Source of the DNA: Bacillus vallismortis | Lineage (GTDB): Bacteria; Bacillota; Bacilli; Bacillales; Bacillaceae | Length of the DNA: 64,000 bases | NCBI RefSeq assembly: GCF_040784915.1 | Contig: NZ_CP160797.1 | Span: 1,441,001-1,505,000 of the forward strand | Direction of reading: 5' to 3' | Part shown: piece by piece, positions 1 through 7,312 of the stretch | Numbering within the stretch: position 1 is the stretch's first letter | Layout: the number at the start of each line of letters is the position of its first letter | Notes under the pieces: model-generated | Told to the model about the DNA's origin: nothing | Databases searched by the model: none | Seen by the model: only the letters and a program-made list of their open reading frames with translations | Position numbers and translations under genes: made by a program

Positions 1-1579
1 GGGGGAGGGTGAGCTTTGCTTTTTGGACAAGCCCTTTTTCCTGAGAAAATAACTGCGCTGGAGATCCGTCAAAATCCAGATTCGTATCGTGGAGAACAAG
101 AACGCTGTCGGCATACGAAGAGACAAGCTCCATATCGTGCGTAATCATAAGGACAGCGCTTCCTTCTTCCTTGATACGCTGAATCATATCCATGCATTCA
201 GCAGCCGTGCGGGCGTCCTGGCCAAAGGTTGGTTCGTCTAATAATAAAACCTTTACATTATGCATGAGCATGGTAGCGACGCTCAGGCGCCGTTTTTGCC
301 CTTGGCTGATCGCAAACGGATGATGATCAGCCAAATGCGCAAGACTGAAACGATCCAGCAGATGCTGCGCTTTTCCCTTAGTTTCAGCATTTGCTTTTTG
401 GCCGAAAATCAGCTCGTCATACACCGTATCGGTGACGAACTGATGCTCTGGGTTTTGAAAAACAAATCCCAAACGTTTTCGCAGTTCTTTTTCTTTATAT
501 GACTGCAGCGGCTGATCATATAGAAGAATCTTGCCGCTTTGCGGCTTCATAAGACGTGCTAGAACAGATAAAAGCGTCGATTTTCCAGTGCCGTTCGGGC
601 CGACAAGCGCCGTCAAAGAGCTTTCGTGCAATGAAAAGCTCAGGTCTTTGAAAATCGTCTGCTGTCCTCTTGCGAATGAAAGGCAACTGACTTCCAGCAC
701 ACTCTCCCCAGAAGGAGCTTCTTTCTTTTCTGCATACTCGGCAGGAAAAGGCTCTTTGAACAGCGTTTCCTTTGATAAAGTAAACGGCATATTCCGCTTT
801 TTCTGCAGATCAGACACTTTTGGAATCGCGATGCCCATTTGCTTTAGGGTTGCCGCTTCGTGCTGAAATAGATCTTGTGTTCGGCCATCCAGCGCTTTTT
901 TTCCTGCTTTGTCCAGCACGATCGTTCTTTCAACCCAAGGTGTCCAGTCATCAAGCTGATGCTCAATCACAAGGAGGCTGAAGCCTTTATCACGCTGAAG
1001 ATCTTTCATCATGTGAACGAACTCCCTCGCTGAATAAGGATCTAGAAGAGAAGTCGGCTCGTCTAACATAATGAGCTCGGGCTCCATCGCTAAAATACAG
1101 GCGAGCGCAACTTTCTGCTTTTGTCCTCCTGACAGAGTGGATATTGTTTTTTCTTTTAAATGAGCAATACGTAATTTTTCTAAAACCGCATCGATCTTCT
1201 CCGTCATCTCTTCTTTCGGAATCTGCAGATTTTCCAGCCCGAAAGCGATTTCGTCTTCCACCGTCAGCATGCAAAACTGCTGATCGGGGTCCTGAAAGAC
1301 GACTCCGGCATACTGGGCTACTGTTTCGGAGGCTCCAGGGTCTGTGACCGGCTTTTCAAGTAAAAATACATGCCCCGACTGTGTGCCGTCGCAAGCCTCC
1401 GGGTAGAGACCGTTTAAACAAAGGGCGAGCGAGCTTTTTCCGCACCCGCTCGGTCCTAGCAATAAAGCGCATTCTCCTTTTTGAAGCTCAAACGAAATGT
1501 TTTGAAAAACCGGTTTCTCGTCTTCTTCATAAGAGAAGCTGAGCCTGTCAACCGTGAGGAGCTTATCAAAGGCTTGCAT
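1..1579 (-). CDS. ykoD: YkoD, double ATPase subunit of HMP/thiamine ECF transporter (3' end cut by window)
   Basis: This ECF-type ABC ATPase carries two fused nucleotide-binding domains and would power uptake of a thiamine precursor together with YkoE and YkoC. The first domain has Walker A GPSGCGKSS near residue 42 and signature LSGGQKQK near residue 150. The second has Walker A GPNGTGKST near residue 330 and signature SQGQKRRLS near residue 425. The ATG at 1579 overlaps the end of ykoE by 14 bases, which suggests translational coupling. No stop codon occurs before the window edge, so the gene is incomplete here. Gene order and the upstream TPP riboswitch support the thiamine role; the substrate (hydroxymethylpyrimidine or thiamine) is inferred from the family. 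Confidence 0.95.
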   Translation of the reverse strand, partial: MQAFDKLLTVDRLSFSYEEDEKPVFQNISFELQKGECALLLGPSGCGKSSLALCLNGLYPEACDGTQSGHVFLLEKPVTDPGASETVAQYAGVVFQDPDQQFCMLTVEDEIAFGLENLQIPKEEMTEKIDAVLEKLRIAHLKEKTISTLSGGQKQKVALACILAMEPELIMLDEPTSLLDPYSAREFVHMMKDLQRDKGFSLLVIEHQLDDWTPWVERTIVLDKAGKKALDGRTQDLFQHEAATLKQMGIAIPKVSDLQKKRNMPFTLSKETLFKEPFPAEYAEKKEAPSGESVLEVSCLSFARGQQTIFKDLSFSLHESSLTALVGPNGTGKSTLLSVLARLMKPQSGKILLYDQPLQSYKEKELRKRLGFVFQNPEHQFVTDTVYDELIFGQKANAETKGKAQHLLDRFSLAHLADHHPFAISQGQKRRLSVATMLMHNVKVLLLDEPTFGQDARTAAECMDMIQRIKEEGSAVLMITHDMELVSSYADSVLVLHDTNLDFDGSPAQLFSQEKGLVQKAKLTLP

Positions 1580-2165
1580 GTTCTGATACCCGTTTCCGTT
1601 TCTTTTTCAGTTCCTTTCCGAGTGCCATTCCGTTTAGCACGCCCGTATACGCGAGAGAGTCGCTGACAGCTTTCCCGAGAAGTCCCGCAAGAAGTGCGCC
1701 GGAAGCAAGACGGATCATAAGCAAAATGAGAAGATAACCTGGTGAATAGGCAATATAGCCAGAAACAAATAGATTATAGATAAAGCTGGCTACTGAAGAT
1801 CCCATTCCTGCCAGCATAAGTACAGGCAGAGAGTATGCTTTCCAGCGCGTCGCGAGAAATACAGCTTCAGCTCCGAGACCTTGAACGATGCCGATGACGA
1901 TGACCATCGGGCCAGATGGATTTCCCAGCAGGCATTCAACGAGAGCGGCTATGACTTCAGAAACAAGCGCCGCTCCGGGTTTTCGAATAATGTACGCGGC
2001 GATGATGGAAACGATAAACCAAATACCGTAAATCGGTTCATAAGCGATTGGACCGAACATACCTGCAAGTACGTTTCCAAAATGCGTAAATAATAAATAA
2101 ACCACGGCAAAAACGATACTGATAACGGACATAATGACAATTTCTTTTACTTTCCAGCTTTTCAT
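1566..2165 (-). CDS. ykoE: YkoE, membrane substrate-binding (S) component of HMP/thiamine transporter
   Basis: The 199-residue protein is very hydrophobic, with about five to six membrane segments starting near residues 10-30 and a basic C-terminus (KELKKKRKR). This fits the YkoE family of ECF S-components, which bind the vitamin precursor in the membrane and dock on the YkoC/YkoD energy-coupling module. The ATG lies one base after the ykoF stop, and the 3' end overlaps ykoD, so the genes form a tight operon downstream of the TPP riboswitch. Exact substrate preference cannot be read from the sequence. Confidence 0.93.
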   Translation of the reverse strand: MKSWKVKEIVIMSVISIVFAVVYLLFTHFGNVLAGMFGPIAYEPIYGIWFIVSIIAAYIIRKPGAALVSEVIAALVECLLGNPSGPMVIVIGIVQGLGAEAVFLATRWKAYSLPVLMLAGMGSSVASFIYNLFVSGYIAYSPGYLLILLMIRLASGALLAGLLGKAVSDSLAYTGVLNGMALGKELKKKRKRVSEHASL

Positions 2166-2166
2166 T

Positions 2167-2769
2167 TTATCCCTGCTTTCTGTTTTTTCTAGATGGACTG
2201 TTAGCCGAGAGATTCACAGTCATGGTTACGTGCTTTGTTTGCTTTTCAGCCATGCGGAAAACGGCTTCCAATGTCCTGAATACGTCATGCGCATCCCCAT
2301 CAAGCTCACTCGCGTAATGGACACCCTGTACGAAGGTGCCTTCTGCTTTCGCAATGTCGACAGCTTCCATGATCAACTCCATATAATCCGGCTCATTCAT
2401 CGGATAAAGGGCAAATTGGCATGGCGCTTCCGCGTTCAGGCTCCGGACAGCATCTTCATTGACACGATTATCGTCTGCGGAAAGATATGTATCTTCTTGT
2501 GTGTCGCCCGGGCATCCGATGGAAAACGTGCCGTTCATGACGATGTGTTTTTCGCTGTTTGCCGCGTTAAGATAAATGGCTTTGGCTGCATCGAATACAT
2601 GATCAGCTGATCCTCGTAAGACTGTGCTGATATGGTCGGTTTTCGTCCAAACCTTAGATGTGTCGGTTTTTTTCAGTGCGGACTTGATCACATTGATAAA
2701 ATCATCTGTCATCGGATATAAAGAGAACCGAAAACCGGCGATTCTGCTTGTACCGCATATTTGCTCCAT
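2167..2769 (-). CDS. ykoF: YkoF, soluble thiamine/HMP-binding protein
   Basis: This 200-residue soluble protein is an internal duplication of about 95 residues. Each half contains a FxLYPM strand (FSLYPM near residue 15, FALYPM near residue 113) followed by a KH(I/V)xM strand. That is the known YkoF architecture, a tandem ACT-like ferredoxin fold that binds thiamine or its pyrimidine. The start at 2769 is preceded by AGGGGTGAAAG at good spacing; an upstream in-frame ATG at 2850 would lie inside the riboswitch terminator and is rejected. It is the first gene of the TPP-riboswitch operon and probably buffers or delivers the ligand to the transporter. Confidence 0.93.
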   Translation of the reverse strand: MEQICGTSRIAGFRFSLYPMTDDFINVIKSALKKTDTSKVWTKTDHISTVLRGSADHVFDAAKAIYLNAANSEKHIVMNGTFSIGCPGDTQEDTYLSADDNRVNEDAVRSLNAEAPCQFALYPMNEPDYMELIMEAVDIAKAEGTFVQGVHYASELDGDAHDVFRTLEAVFRMAEKQTKHVTMTVNLSANSPSRKNRKQG

Positions 2770-2794
2770 TTCTTTCACCCCTTGTTTTTTGGTA

Positions 2795-2831
2795 AAATAA
2801 AAAACTGCATATTCTAAGGGAATATGCAGTA
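2795..2831 (-). terminator. Intrinsic terminator of the TPP riboswitch expression platform
   Basis: On the minus strand a 12-bp perfect stem (ACTGCATATTCC pairing with its complement around a short loop) is followed by TTTTTATTTT. It lies between the TPP aptamer and ykoF, as expected for ligand-controlled premature termination. Confidence 0.9.
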
Positions 2832-2870
2832 AGAGATCGATTAAGCGCACAAAAAATACACCATTCGGTC

Positions 2871-2970
2871 AACCTGCACTTCCCCACGCTGGTATTATCC
2901 AGATCGGGTCATAAGGGATCAAAACGCGTTACTCCCGCGCTTTATCTCAGCCAAAACAGCACCCCTAGTG
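2871..2970 (-). promoter_or_regulatory. TPP riboswitch (THI element) upstream of ykoFEDC
   Basis: Read on the minus strand, the segment contains the conserved THI-box blocks: a GGGGTGC start, GGCTGAGAT, then GACCCGATCTGGAT and ACCAGCGTGGGGAA. Order and spacing match the TPP aptamer. A strong terminator follows before ykoF, so binding of thiamine pyrophosphate should stop transcription of the uptake operon. Confidence 0.97.
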
Positions 2971-3001
2971 CTTTCCGTATACAATTTTTTATGTTGACAT
3001 C

Positions 3002-3030
3002 ATAATAGATGATAAGAATCATTTTGTAAA
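3002..3030 (-). promoter_or_regulatory. Probable SigA promoter of ykoFEDC
   Basis: On the minus strand TTTACA (3030-3025) and TATTAT (3007-3002) are separated by 17 bp, about 30 bp upstream of the TPP aptamer. It sits between the divergent ykoF and ykoG units. No experiment supports it here. Confidence 0.7.
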
Positions 3031-3077
3031 CCAAGAAATTATTTTTTTCATATCGAGACAGGAGAGAGTGATCGGAT

Positions 3078-3764
3078 TTGGAAAAAGGACACATATTAAT
3101 TGTGGAAGATGAAGAAAAAATCGCCAGAGTGCTTCAGCTTGAATTGGAGTATGAAGGTTACAGCGTTACCATGAAACACAATGGTACGGAAGGGCTGAAT
3201 GCGGCAGCGGAAGGCGGGTATACCTTGGTGCTTCTTGATGTTATGCTTCCGGGACTTAGCGGCCTGGAGGTGCTGCGCCGCTTGAGAAAAACGGATTCGC
3301 AAACACCTGTCATTTTATTAACGGCGCGCGACAGTGTGCCTGATAAGGTAACTGGACTGGACATCGGTGCCAATGACTATGTCACAAAGCCGTTTGAAAT
3401 TGAAGAATTACTTGCCAGAATCAGGGCGGCACTGCGCCAAAACGGGACAAAAACAAAAGATGTTGACACCTTTCTTACTTATGACGACTTACGGGTGAAT
3501 GAAAAAACACGTGAAGTGAGACGCGGAGACAAAGAGGTGGAATTAACGCCGCGGGAATTTGATTTGCTCGTCTATATGCTGAAGCATCCGCAGCAAGTGC
3601 TGACACGGGAGCAGATTTTAAGCTCAGTATGGGGATTTGATTATATTGGTGATACAAATGTCGTGGACGTCTACATCAGATACATCAGAAAAAAGTTGGA
3701 TTATCCTTACGAAAAACAGCTGATCCATACGATTCGCGGGGTTGGCTATGCCATTAAGGGGTAA
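3078..3764 (+). CDS. ykoG: YkoG, OmpR-family response regulator
   Basis: The 228-residue protein has an N-terminal receiver domain (acidic pair in VEDEEKI, phosphoacceptor Asp in LLDVMLPG near residue 54, Thr in LLTARD, Lys in VTKPFE) and a C-terminal winged-helix domain (LTPREFDLLVYML, then VDVYIRYIRKKLD). It should bind DNA after phosphorylation by YkoH, whose gene starts three bases after its stop. The start is a TTG at 3078 preceded by GGAGAGAG. The signal is unknown; the two PepSY proteins downstream are probable targets or modulators. Confidence 0.95.
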   Translation: MEKGHILIVEDEEKIARVLQLELEYEGYSVTMKHNGTEGLNAAAEGGYTLVLLDVMLPGLSGLEVLRRLRKTDSQTPVILLTARDSVPDKVTGLDIGANDYVTKPFEIEELLARIRAALRQNGTKTKDVDTFLTYDDLRVNEKTREVRRGDKEVELTPREFDLLVYMLKHPQQVLTREQILSSVWGFDYIGDTNVVDVYIRYIRKKLDYPYEKQLIHTIRGVGYAIKG

Positions 3765-3767
3765 AAA

Positions 3768-5129
3768 ATGAAGCTAAAGACCAAGATTCATCTATACACA
3801 TCACTATCGCTGTTACTGTTATTAATTCTGGTCCATACCGCGGTCTATCTCATTTTTTCATCCGCCCTGACATCAAAGGATGCGGCCCGGCTTGCAGATG
3901 AGACCAGTAACATCGCCGAAGCACTGCATGCTGCTGAAACAGAAGGAGTGGCTTTGCAGGACATGCTGCAGGCCTATCTTCCGGCAAACGGCATGGTCCG
4001 TGTTGTGAATGGAGATCAAAAAGCTGTGATGACCATAACAAAAGAAAAAGCGTATAAAGAATTCCCTCTCGCTTTTCATAGCGGTGAAACTGCAGATGTA
4101 AGGAAACATGACGGCAAACTGTTTGCTGAAGCTGCTGTTCCGGTTATTTGGACCGATGGGCAAGTGGTATCTCTTCAGCTGGTTGAAAGGCTGGAGAACA
4201 CAGAAGAGAGTCTGTTTCTGCTGAAAATCATCTTAATCGCTGCGAGTGCTGCTGTCTGTATCGCTTCTTTTTTTGCGGGAAGCTTGCTCGCCCGCCGGAT
4301 CATCAATCCGATCAGGCGATTAATGATGACGATGAAAGACATACAGCGGGAGAAAGCATTCAAAACGATTTCCTTGGAAGGACAGTCCCACGACGAGTTA
4401 TATCAGATGGGGCTGACGTTTAATGAGATGGCGATGATGCTGAAAGAGCATTACGATAAACAGCAGCAATTCGTTCAAGATGCTTCACACGAATTGAAAA
4501 CCCCGCTCACAATTATAGAAAGCTACAGCAGCCTGATGAAGAGATGGGGGGCAAAAAAGCCGGAAGTGCTTGAGGAATCGATAGAAGCTATTTATTCAGA
4601 AGCGCTGCATATGAAAAAACTGACCAATCAGCTTCTGACATTGGCCAAAAGCCGCGAAGGCCTTGAGCTTGATCTGAAAACAATCGATCTGGTTGAAGTG
4701 TCGCGCACTGTCATGCAAACGCTCCAGCCTGTCTATCAGCGTGACATTTTTCTTGAAACAGATAAGGAGAGCCTGTTTGTAATAGCTGATGAAGAACGCA
4801 TCAAGCAGCTGCTGACCATTTTGCTCGATAATGCCATTAAATATAGTGAAAAAGCCATTGTGATGACAGCCGGAACGAGGAATGGGCTACCGATTCTGTC
4901 AGTAAGGGATGAAGGCATCGGAATAGCTGAGGAGCATATCCCGCACCTGTTCGAACGGTTCTACCGAGCGGATGAGGCACGAAACAGAAAAACAGGCGGA
5001 ACGGGTTTAGGCCTTTCCATTGCCAAGCAAATCGCCGATGAGCACGGCCTTGAGCTGTCTGTAAAAAGTACGCCGGAACAAGGAACAGCTGTCACCATGG
5101 AATTCAGAGAACAGAATGGGGGAGGCTGA
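3768..5129 (+). CDS. ykoH: YkoH, membrane sensor histidine kinase
   Basis: The 453-residue kinase has a membrane segment near residues 8-32, an extracytoplasmic sensing region to about residue 145, a second membrane segment near 147-170, a HAMP region, a dimerisation box with the phosphorylated His in DASHELKTPLT, and an ATPase domain with N-box LDNAIKYS, G1 DEGIGI and G2 GGTGLGL. It pairs with YkoG, three bases upstream, and its stop overlaps the ykoI start (ATGA-type coupling). The sensed signal cannot be told from sequence. The linked PepSY genes suggest a cell-envelope or protease-related input, which is inference. Confidence 0.95.
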   Translation: MKLKTKIHLYTSLSLLLLLILVHTAVYLIFSSALTSKDAARLADETSNIAEALHAAETEGVALQDMLQAYLPANGMVRVVNGDQKAVMTITKEKAYKEFPLAFHSGETADVRKHDGKLFAEAAVPVIWTDGQVVSLQLVERLENTEESLFLLKIILIAASAAVCIASFFAGSLLARRIINPIRRLMMTMKDIQREKAFKTISLEGQSHDELYQMGLTFNEMAMMLKEHYDKQQQFVQDASHELKTPLTIIESYSSLMKRWGAKKPEVLEESIEAIYSEALHMKKLTNQLLTLAKSREGLELDLKTIDLVEVSRTVMQTLQPVYQRDIFLETDKESLFVIADEERIKQLLTILLDNAIKYSEKAIVMTAGTRNGLPILSVRDEGIGIAEEHIPHLFERFYRADEARNRKTGGTGLGLSIAKQIADEHGLELSVKSTPEQGTAVTMEFREQNGGG

Positions 5130-5806
5130 TGAACAAATCAATCAAAGCAATATCTGCTGCAGCGGCGGTTTTAGCCATCATCATCTGTGCGGTTCTTATC
5201 ATTCGGCAAACCCATGAAGATGTAATGTCAAAGGAGGCTGTCGTAAAAAAAGTCGAAGCCTCTTATGAAGGCGAGATCACGAATGTAACACAATCAAAGG
5301 ATAAAAAAACATATGATATGACCCTTGAAAATCCAAAGGGAACTTATTTTATAAAAGCTGATGCAAAATCGGCTGACATTCTTTCGATGAACAGAATTAA
5401 AGCGATGAATCCATCTGTCATGACAGAAAAAGAAGCCGAGCAACTCGCACTTGAGCGGGTCCCGGGAACCGTCAAAAAACAAACACATCAGAATCGTGTT
5501 GCCACATATACCATTCAAAAAAAAGACGGAAAAACATACGAAGTGAAGGTAGACATGCAGGCAAAAGCAGTTGTGTCTGCTGACCAAATCAGCGGTAAAG
5601 ATCAACCCAAAACACCGATTACGGAAAACGAAGCGAAAACCATTGCAGAGAGAGAAACGAGCGGGACGGCGGATGACGCAGATCTCGAAGAAAGTGGGGG
5701 CACTCTCATCTTTGAAGTGGATGTTGATCTTCCGGATGATAAAGAAGCGACAGTGAAAATCAATGCCTACACCGGAAAAGTTGCGAACATTGTGTATGAA
5801 GACTGA
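5129..5806 (+). CDS. ykoI: YkoI, membrane-anchored PepSY-domain protein
   Basis: The 225-residue protein has one N-terminal membrane anchor (about residues 8-26) and an extracytoplasmic part with repeated PepSY-like modules; the ExExAxxIAxxxxxG pattern recurs (EKEAEQLALERVPG near residue 92, ENEAKTIAERETSG near residue 167). PepSY domains are thought to inhibit or bind secreted peptidases. The start overlaps the ykoH stop, so it belongs to the ykoGHI operon and may feed back on the sensor. That link is inferred from position. Confidence 0.9.
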   Translation: MNKSIKAISAAAAVLAIIICAVLIIRQTHEDVMSKEAVVKKVEASYEGEITNVTQSKDKKTYDMTLENPKGTYFIKADAKSADILSMNRIKAMNPSVMTEKEAEQLALERVPGTVKKQTHQNRVATYTIQKKDGKTYEVKVDMQAKAVVSADQISGKDQPKTPITENEAKTIAERETSGTADDADLEESGGTLIFEVDVDLPDDKEATVKINAYTGKVANIVYED

Positions 5807-5810
5807 CGTT

Positions 5811-5832
5811 TTCTCATCAAATTCTTATCTTT
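5811..5832 (+). promoter_or_regulatory. Tandem direct repeat upstream of ykoJ, candidate YkoG site
   Basis: TTCTCATCAAA is followed directly by TTCTTATCTTT, an 11-bp-spaced direct repeat just upstream of the ykoJ leader. OmpR-type regulators usually bind direct repeats at about this spacing. The assignment to YkoG is inference from neighbourhood only. Confidence 0.35.
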
Positions 5833-5898
5833 CTCTCGTTTTCCTTTCATATTGAGTATGTAAACTGAACTCATACAAAAACAAAGGAGGAATCACAT

Positions 5899-6414
5899 AT
5901 GCTTAAGAAACGATGGATGGTTGGTCTTTTAGCAGGATGTTTAGCGGCTGGCGGATTCAGCTACAACGCGTTTGCGAAAGAAAACAATGATAACATACAG
6001 ACTGCCGCTTCCAAGACTGGTGCACTCACTGAACAGGAAGCAGAATCAATTGCCAAAACGGTTGTTGACGGCACAGTGGAAGACATCGACAGAGATATTT
6101 ACAACGGCAAAGAAGTCTATGAAGTAGAGATTGAAAAAGACGGTGAAGACTACGACGTATATGTAGATATTAAGACAAGACAAGCGCTTAATGACCCGTT
6201 AAAGGAGAAAGCAGAACAAGTCGCTATAACAAAAGAAGAAGCTGAAGAAATGGCCTTAAAGCAAACGAATGGAACCGTAACAGAAAGCAAGCTTGATGAA
6301 GACGATGGTGCTTACATCTATGAAATTGAAATCAAAACGAAACAAGGCACTGAGGCGGAATTTGACATTTCCGCAAAGGATGGACGTATCATCAAGCAGG
6401 AGATAGACGACTAA
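5899..6414 (+). CDS. ykoJ: YkoJ, secreted PepSY-domain protein
   Basis: The 171-residue protein starts with a signal peptide (KKRWMVGLLAGCLAAGGFSYNAFA, cleavage expected after AFA) and then has two PepSY modules (EQEAESIAKTVVDGTVEDID near residue 48 and KEEAEEMALKQTNGTVTESK near residue 114). The mature part is very acidic. AAAGGAGG lies upstream of the ATG. It is separated from ykoI by 92 bp and ends at a clear terminator, so it may have its own promoter while sharing regulation with ykoGHI. Its partner peptidase is unknown. Confidence 0.9.
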   Translation: MLKKRWMVGLLAGCLAAGGFSYNAFAKENNDNIQTAASKTGALTEQEAESIAKTVVDGTVEDIDRDIYNGKEVYEVEIEKDGEDYDVYVDIKTRQALNDPLKEKAEQVAITKEEAEEMALKQTNGTVTESKLDEDDGAYIYEIEIKTKQGTEAEFDISAKDGRIIKQEIDD

Positions 6415-6417
6415 TCA

Positions 6418-6441
6418 AAACCCCGCTAGAGCGGGGTTTTC
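6418..6441 (+). terminator. Terminator after ykoJ
   Basis: AAAACCCCGCTAGAGCGGGGTTTT forms a perfect GC-rich stem that is symmetric, so it could end transcription in either direction. It starts four bases after the ykoJ stop. Confidence 0.88.
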
Positions 6442-6590
6442 AGCGTGTCGACAAACCGTTGCATTCGTTGTCAGTCCTGCGCGTTGGTACTTACGAATTT
6501 CTACATTCCAATCCTCGCCCTTCCTAGACTTCAAGGGTTTTCAATCAGCAGAAATGATGACAAAACCCTAAAACTTAAGCCGTTTTAGGA
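6442..6590. repeat. Structured noncoding intergenic element, possible dispersed Bacillus repeat
   Basis: This stretch between two terminators has no plausible gene. It ends in an 8-bp perfect hairpin (CCTAAAAC at 6567-6574 with GTTTTAGG at 6582-6589). The central block around GTTGGTACTTACGAATTTCT looks like a sequence I recall from other B. subtilis intergenic regions, possibly the roughly 190-bp dispersed element reported there. That recollection was not checked. Confidence 0.35.
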
Positions 6591-6618
6591 AACCCCCGCA
6601 TATCAGCGGGGGTTTTTC
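6591..6618 (+). terminator. Terminator bounding the intergenic element
   Basis: AACCCCCGC and GCGGGGGTT pair around a short ATATCA loop, followed by TTTTTC. It is isolated from any upstream gene, so it presumably ends a transcript of the intergenic element or read-through from ykoJ. Confidence 0.75.
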
Positions 6619-6670
6619 ATGATAAGAAGCCTTCATTTGGACAATCTAAATAGAAAAGGAGGCGAAACAC

Positions 6671-6808
6671 ATGGAAAAGAAAGAGGAGCAATACATCAAT
6701 CAAGCTGAATATGTCCCTCATCCGACAAAAGAAGGAGAATATGCTTTATTTCTTCATGAAACATATCATTTGCTCTCGGAAGATGATGAAACGCAAACAA
6801 CAGAATAA
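6671..6808 (+). CDS. Small hypothetical protein, 45 residues
   Basis: An ATG at 6671 with a strong site (AAAAGGAGGCG) opens a 45-codon frame for MEKKEEQYINQAEYVPHPTK followed by an acidic, Thr-rich end. A terminator overlaps its end. The size, ribosome site and terminator make it a real small gene. No membrane segment or known motif is visible; function unknown. Confidence 0.7.
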   Translation: MEKKEEQYINQAEYVPHPTKEGEYALFLHETYHLLSEDDETQTTE

Positions 6809-6830
6809 GGGCTTAGGCCCTTGTTTTGTT
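6807..6830 (+). terminator. Terminator of the 45-residue small gene
   Basis: AAGGGC TTAG GCCCTT followed by GTTTTGTT forms a short intrinsic terminator that overlaps the stop codon. Confidence 0.75.
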
Positions 6831-6869
6831 CCGTTATTGTGATGAAAGCGCATTAATTACTTTTTTGAG

Positions 6870-6898
6870 TTGACACAGCTTGTTTTTTTCTGTAATCT
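6870..6898 (+). promoter_or_regulatory. SigA promoter of the mgtE M-box transcript
   Basis: TTGACA (6870-6875) and TAATCT (6893-6898) are separated by 17 bp. The -35 box is part of an inverted repeat: TTGACACA at 6870-6877 and TGTGTCAA at 6903-6910 bracket the whole promoter. The start point would lie just before the M-box. Confidence 0.8.
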
Positions 6899-6921
6899 CA
6901 GTGTGTCAATTCAATTATGAA

Positions 6922-7074
6922 CTTCGTTAGGTGAGGCTCCTGTATGGAGATACGCTGCTGCCCAAAAATGTCCAAAGACGCCAATGGGTCAACAGAAATC
7001 ATCGACATAAGGTGATTTTTAACGCAGCTGGATGATTGCTCCTATGCCATACAGTGCTAAAGCTCTACGATTGA
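6922..7074 (+). promoter_or_regulatory. M-box (ykoK leader) Mg2+ riboswitch
   Basis: The leader shows the conserved M-box blocks: CTTCGTTAGGTGAGGCTCCT, GAGATACGCTGCTGCCC, the GACGCCAATGGGTCAACAG segment, and CTATGCCATACAGTGCTAAAG near its end. Its 3' strand GATTGAAGG (7070-7078) is complementary to CCTTCAATC (7110-7118), the first arm of the terminator. This gives mutually exclusive structures: high Mg2+ keeps the aptamer folded and frees the terminator, switching mgtE off. Confidence 0.96.
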
Positions 7075-7109
7075 AGGCGCCCGCACGCTTTTTTGCCGTG
7101 TTTCTTTCT

Positions 7110-7134
7110 CCTTCAATCCCGAAGGCTTTTTTTA
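7110..7134 (+). terminator. M-box-controlled terminator
   Basis: CCTTC AATCCC GAAGG followed by C and eight T residues. The 5' arm can alternatively pair with GATTGAAGG at the aptamer end (7070-7078), the expected antiterminator. Confidence 0.88.
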
Positions 7135-7172
7135 TGCCTTTAAAACGAATCTTATCAAAGGAGGTGCGGAGT

Positions 7173-7295
7173 ATGGATTCTCCCCATTCGAGTCAATCTG
7201 AAGAAGTACCCATATACTATGACAGCAAGACAATTGATTACACGGTGAGGAGACGATCTGCCGCACCTTCAGGCGAGGCCGGCACGTCTCCGTAG
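7173..7295 (+). CDS. Short open frame in the mgtE leader, 40 codons
   Basis: AAAGGAGGTGCGG precedes an ATG at 7173 that opens MDSPHSSQSEEVPIYYDSKT and continues to a stop at 7295, 17 bases before the mgtE ATG. It lies after the M-box terminator, so it would be made only when the riboswitch is open. The ribosome site is as strong as that of mgtE. It may be a small protein or a coupling leader peptide; no family is recognised and translation is unproven. Confidence 0.5.
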   Translation: MDSPHSSQSEEVPIYYDSKTIDYTVRRRSAAPSGEAGTSP

Positions 7296-7312
7296 AGGAG
7301 GTACGAGTCCTT

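Noticed and set aside
990-1347. Two open frames in other registers of ykoD
   Set aside because: They are shadows of the double ABC ATPase on the minus strand and have no ribosome sites.
7032-7172. Longer version of the mgtE leader frame starting at 7032
   Set aside because: It runs through the M-box and its terminator and has no ribosome site; only the part from 7173 is supported.
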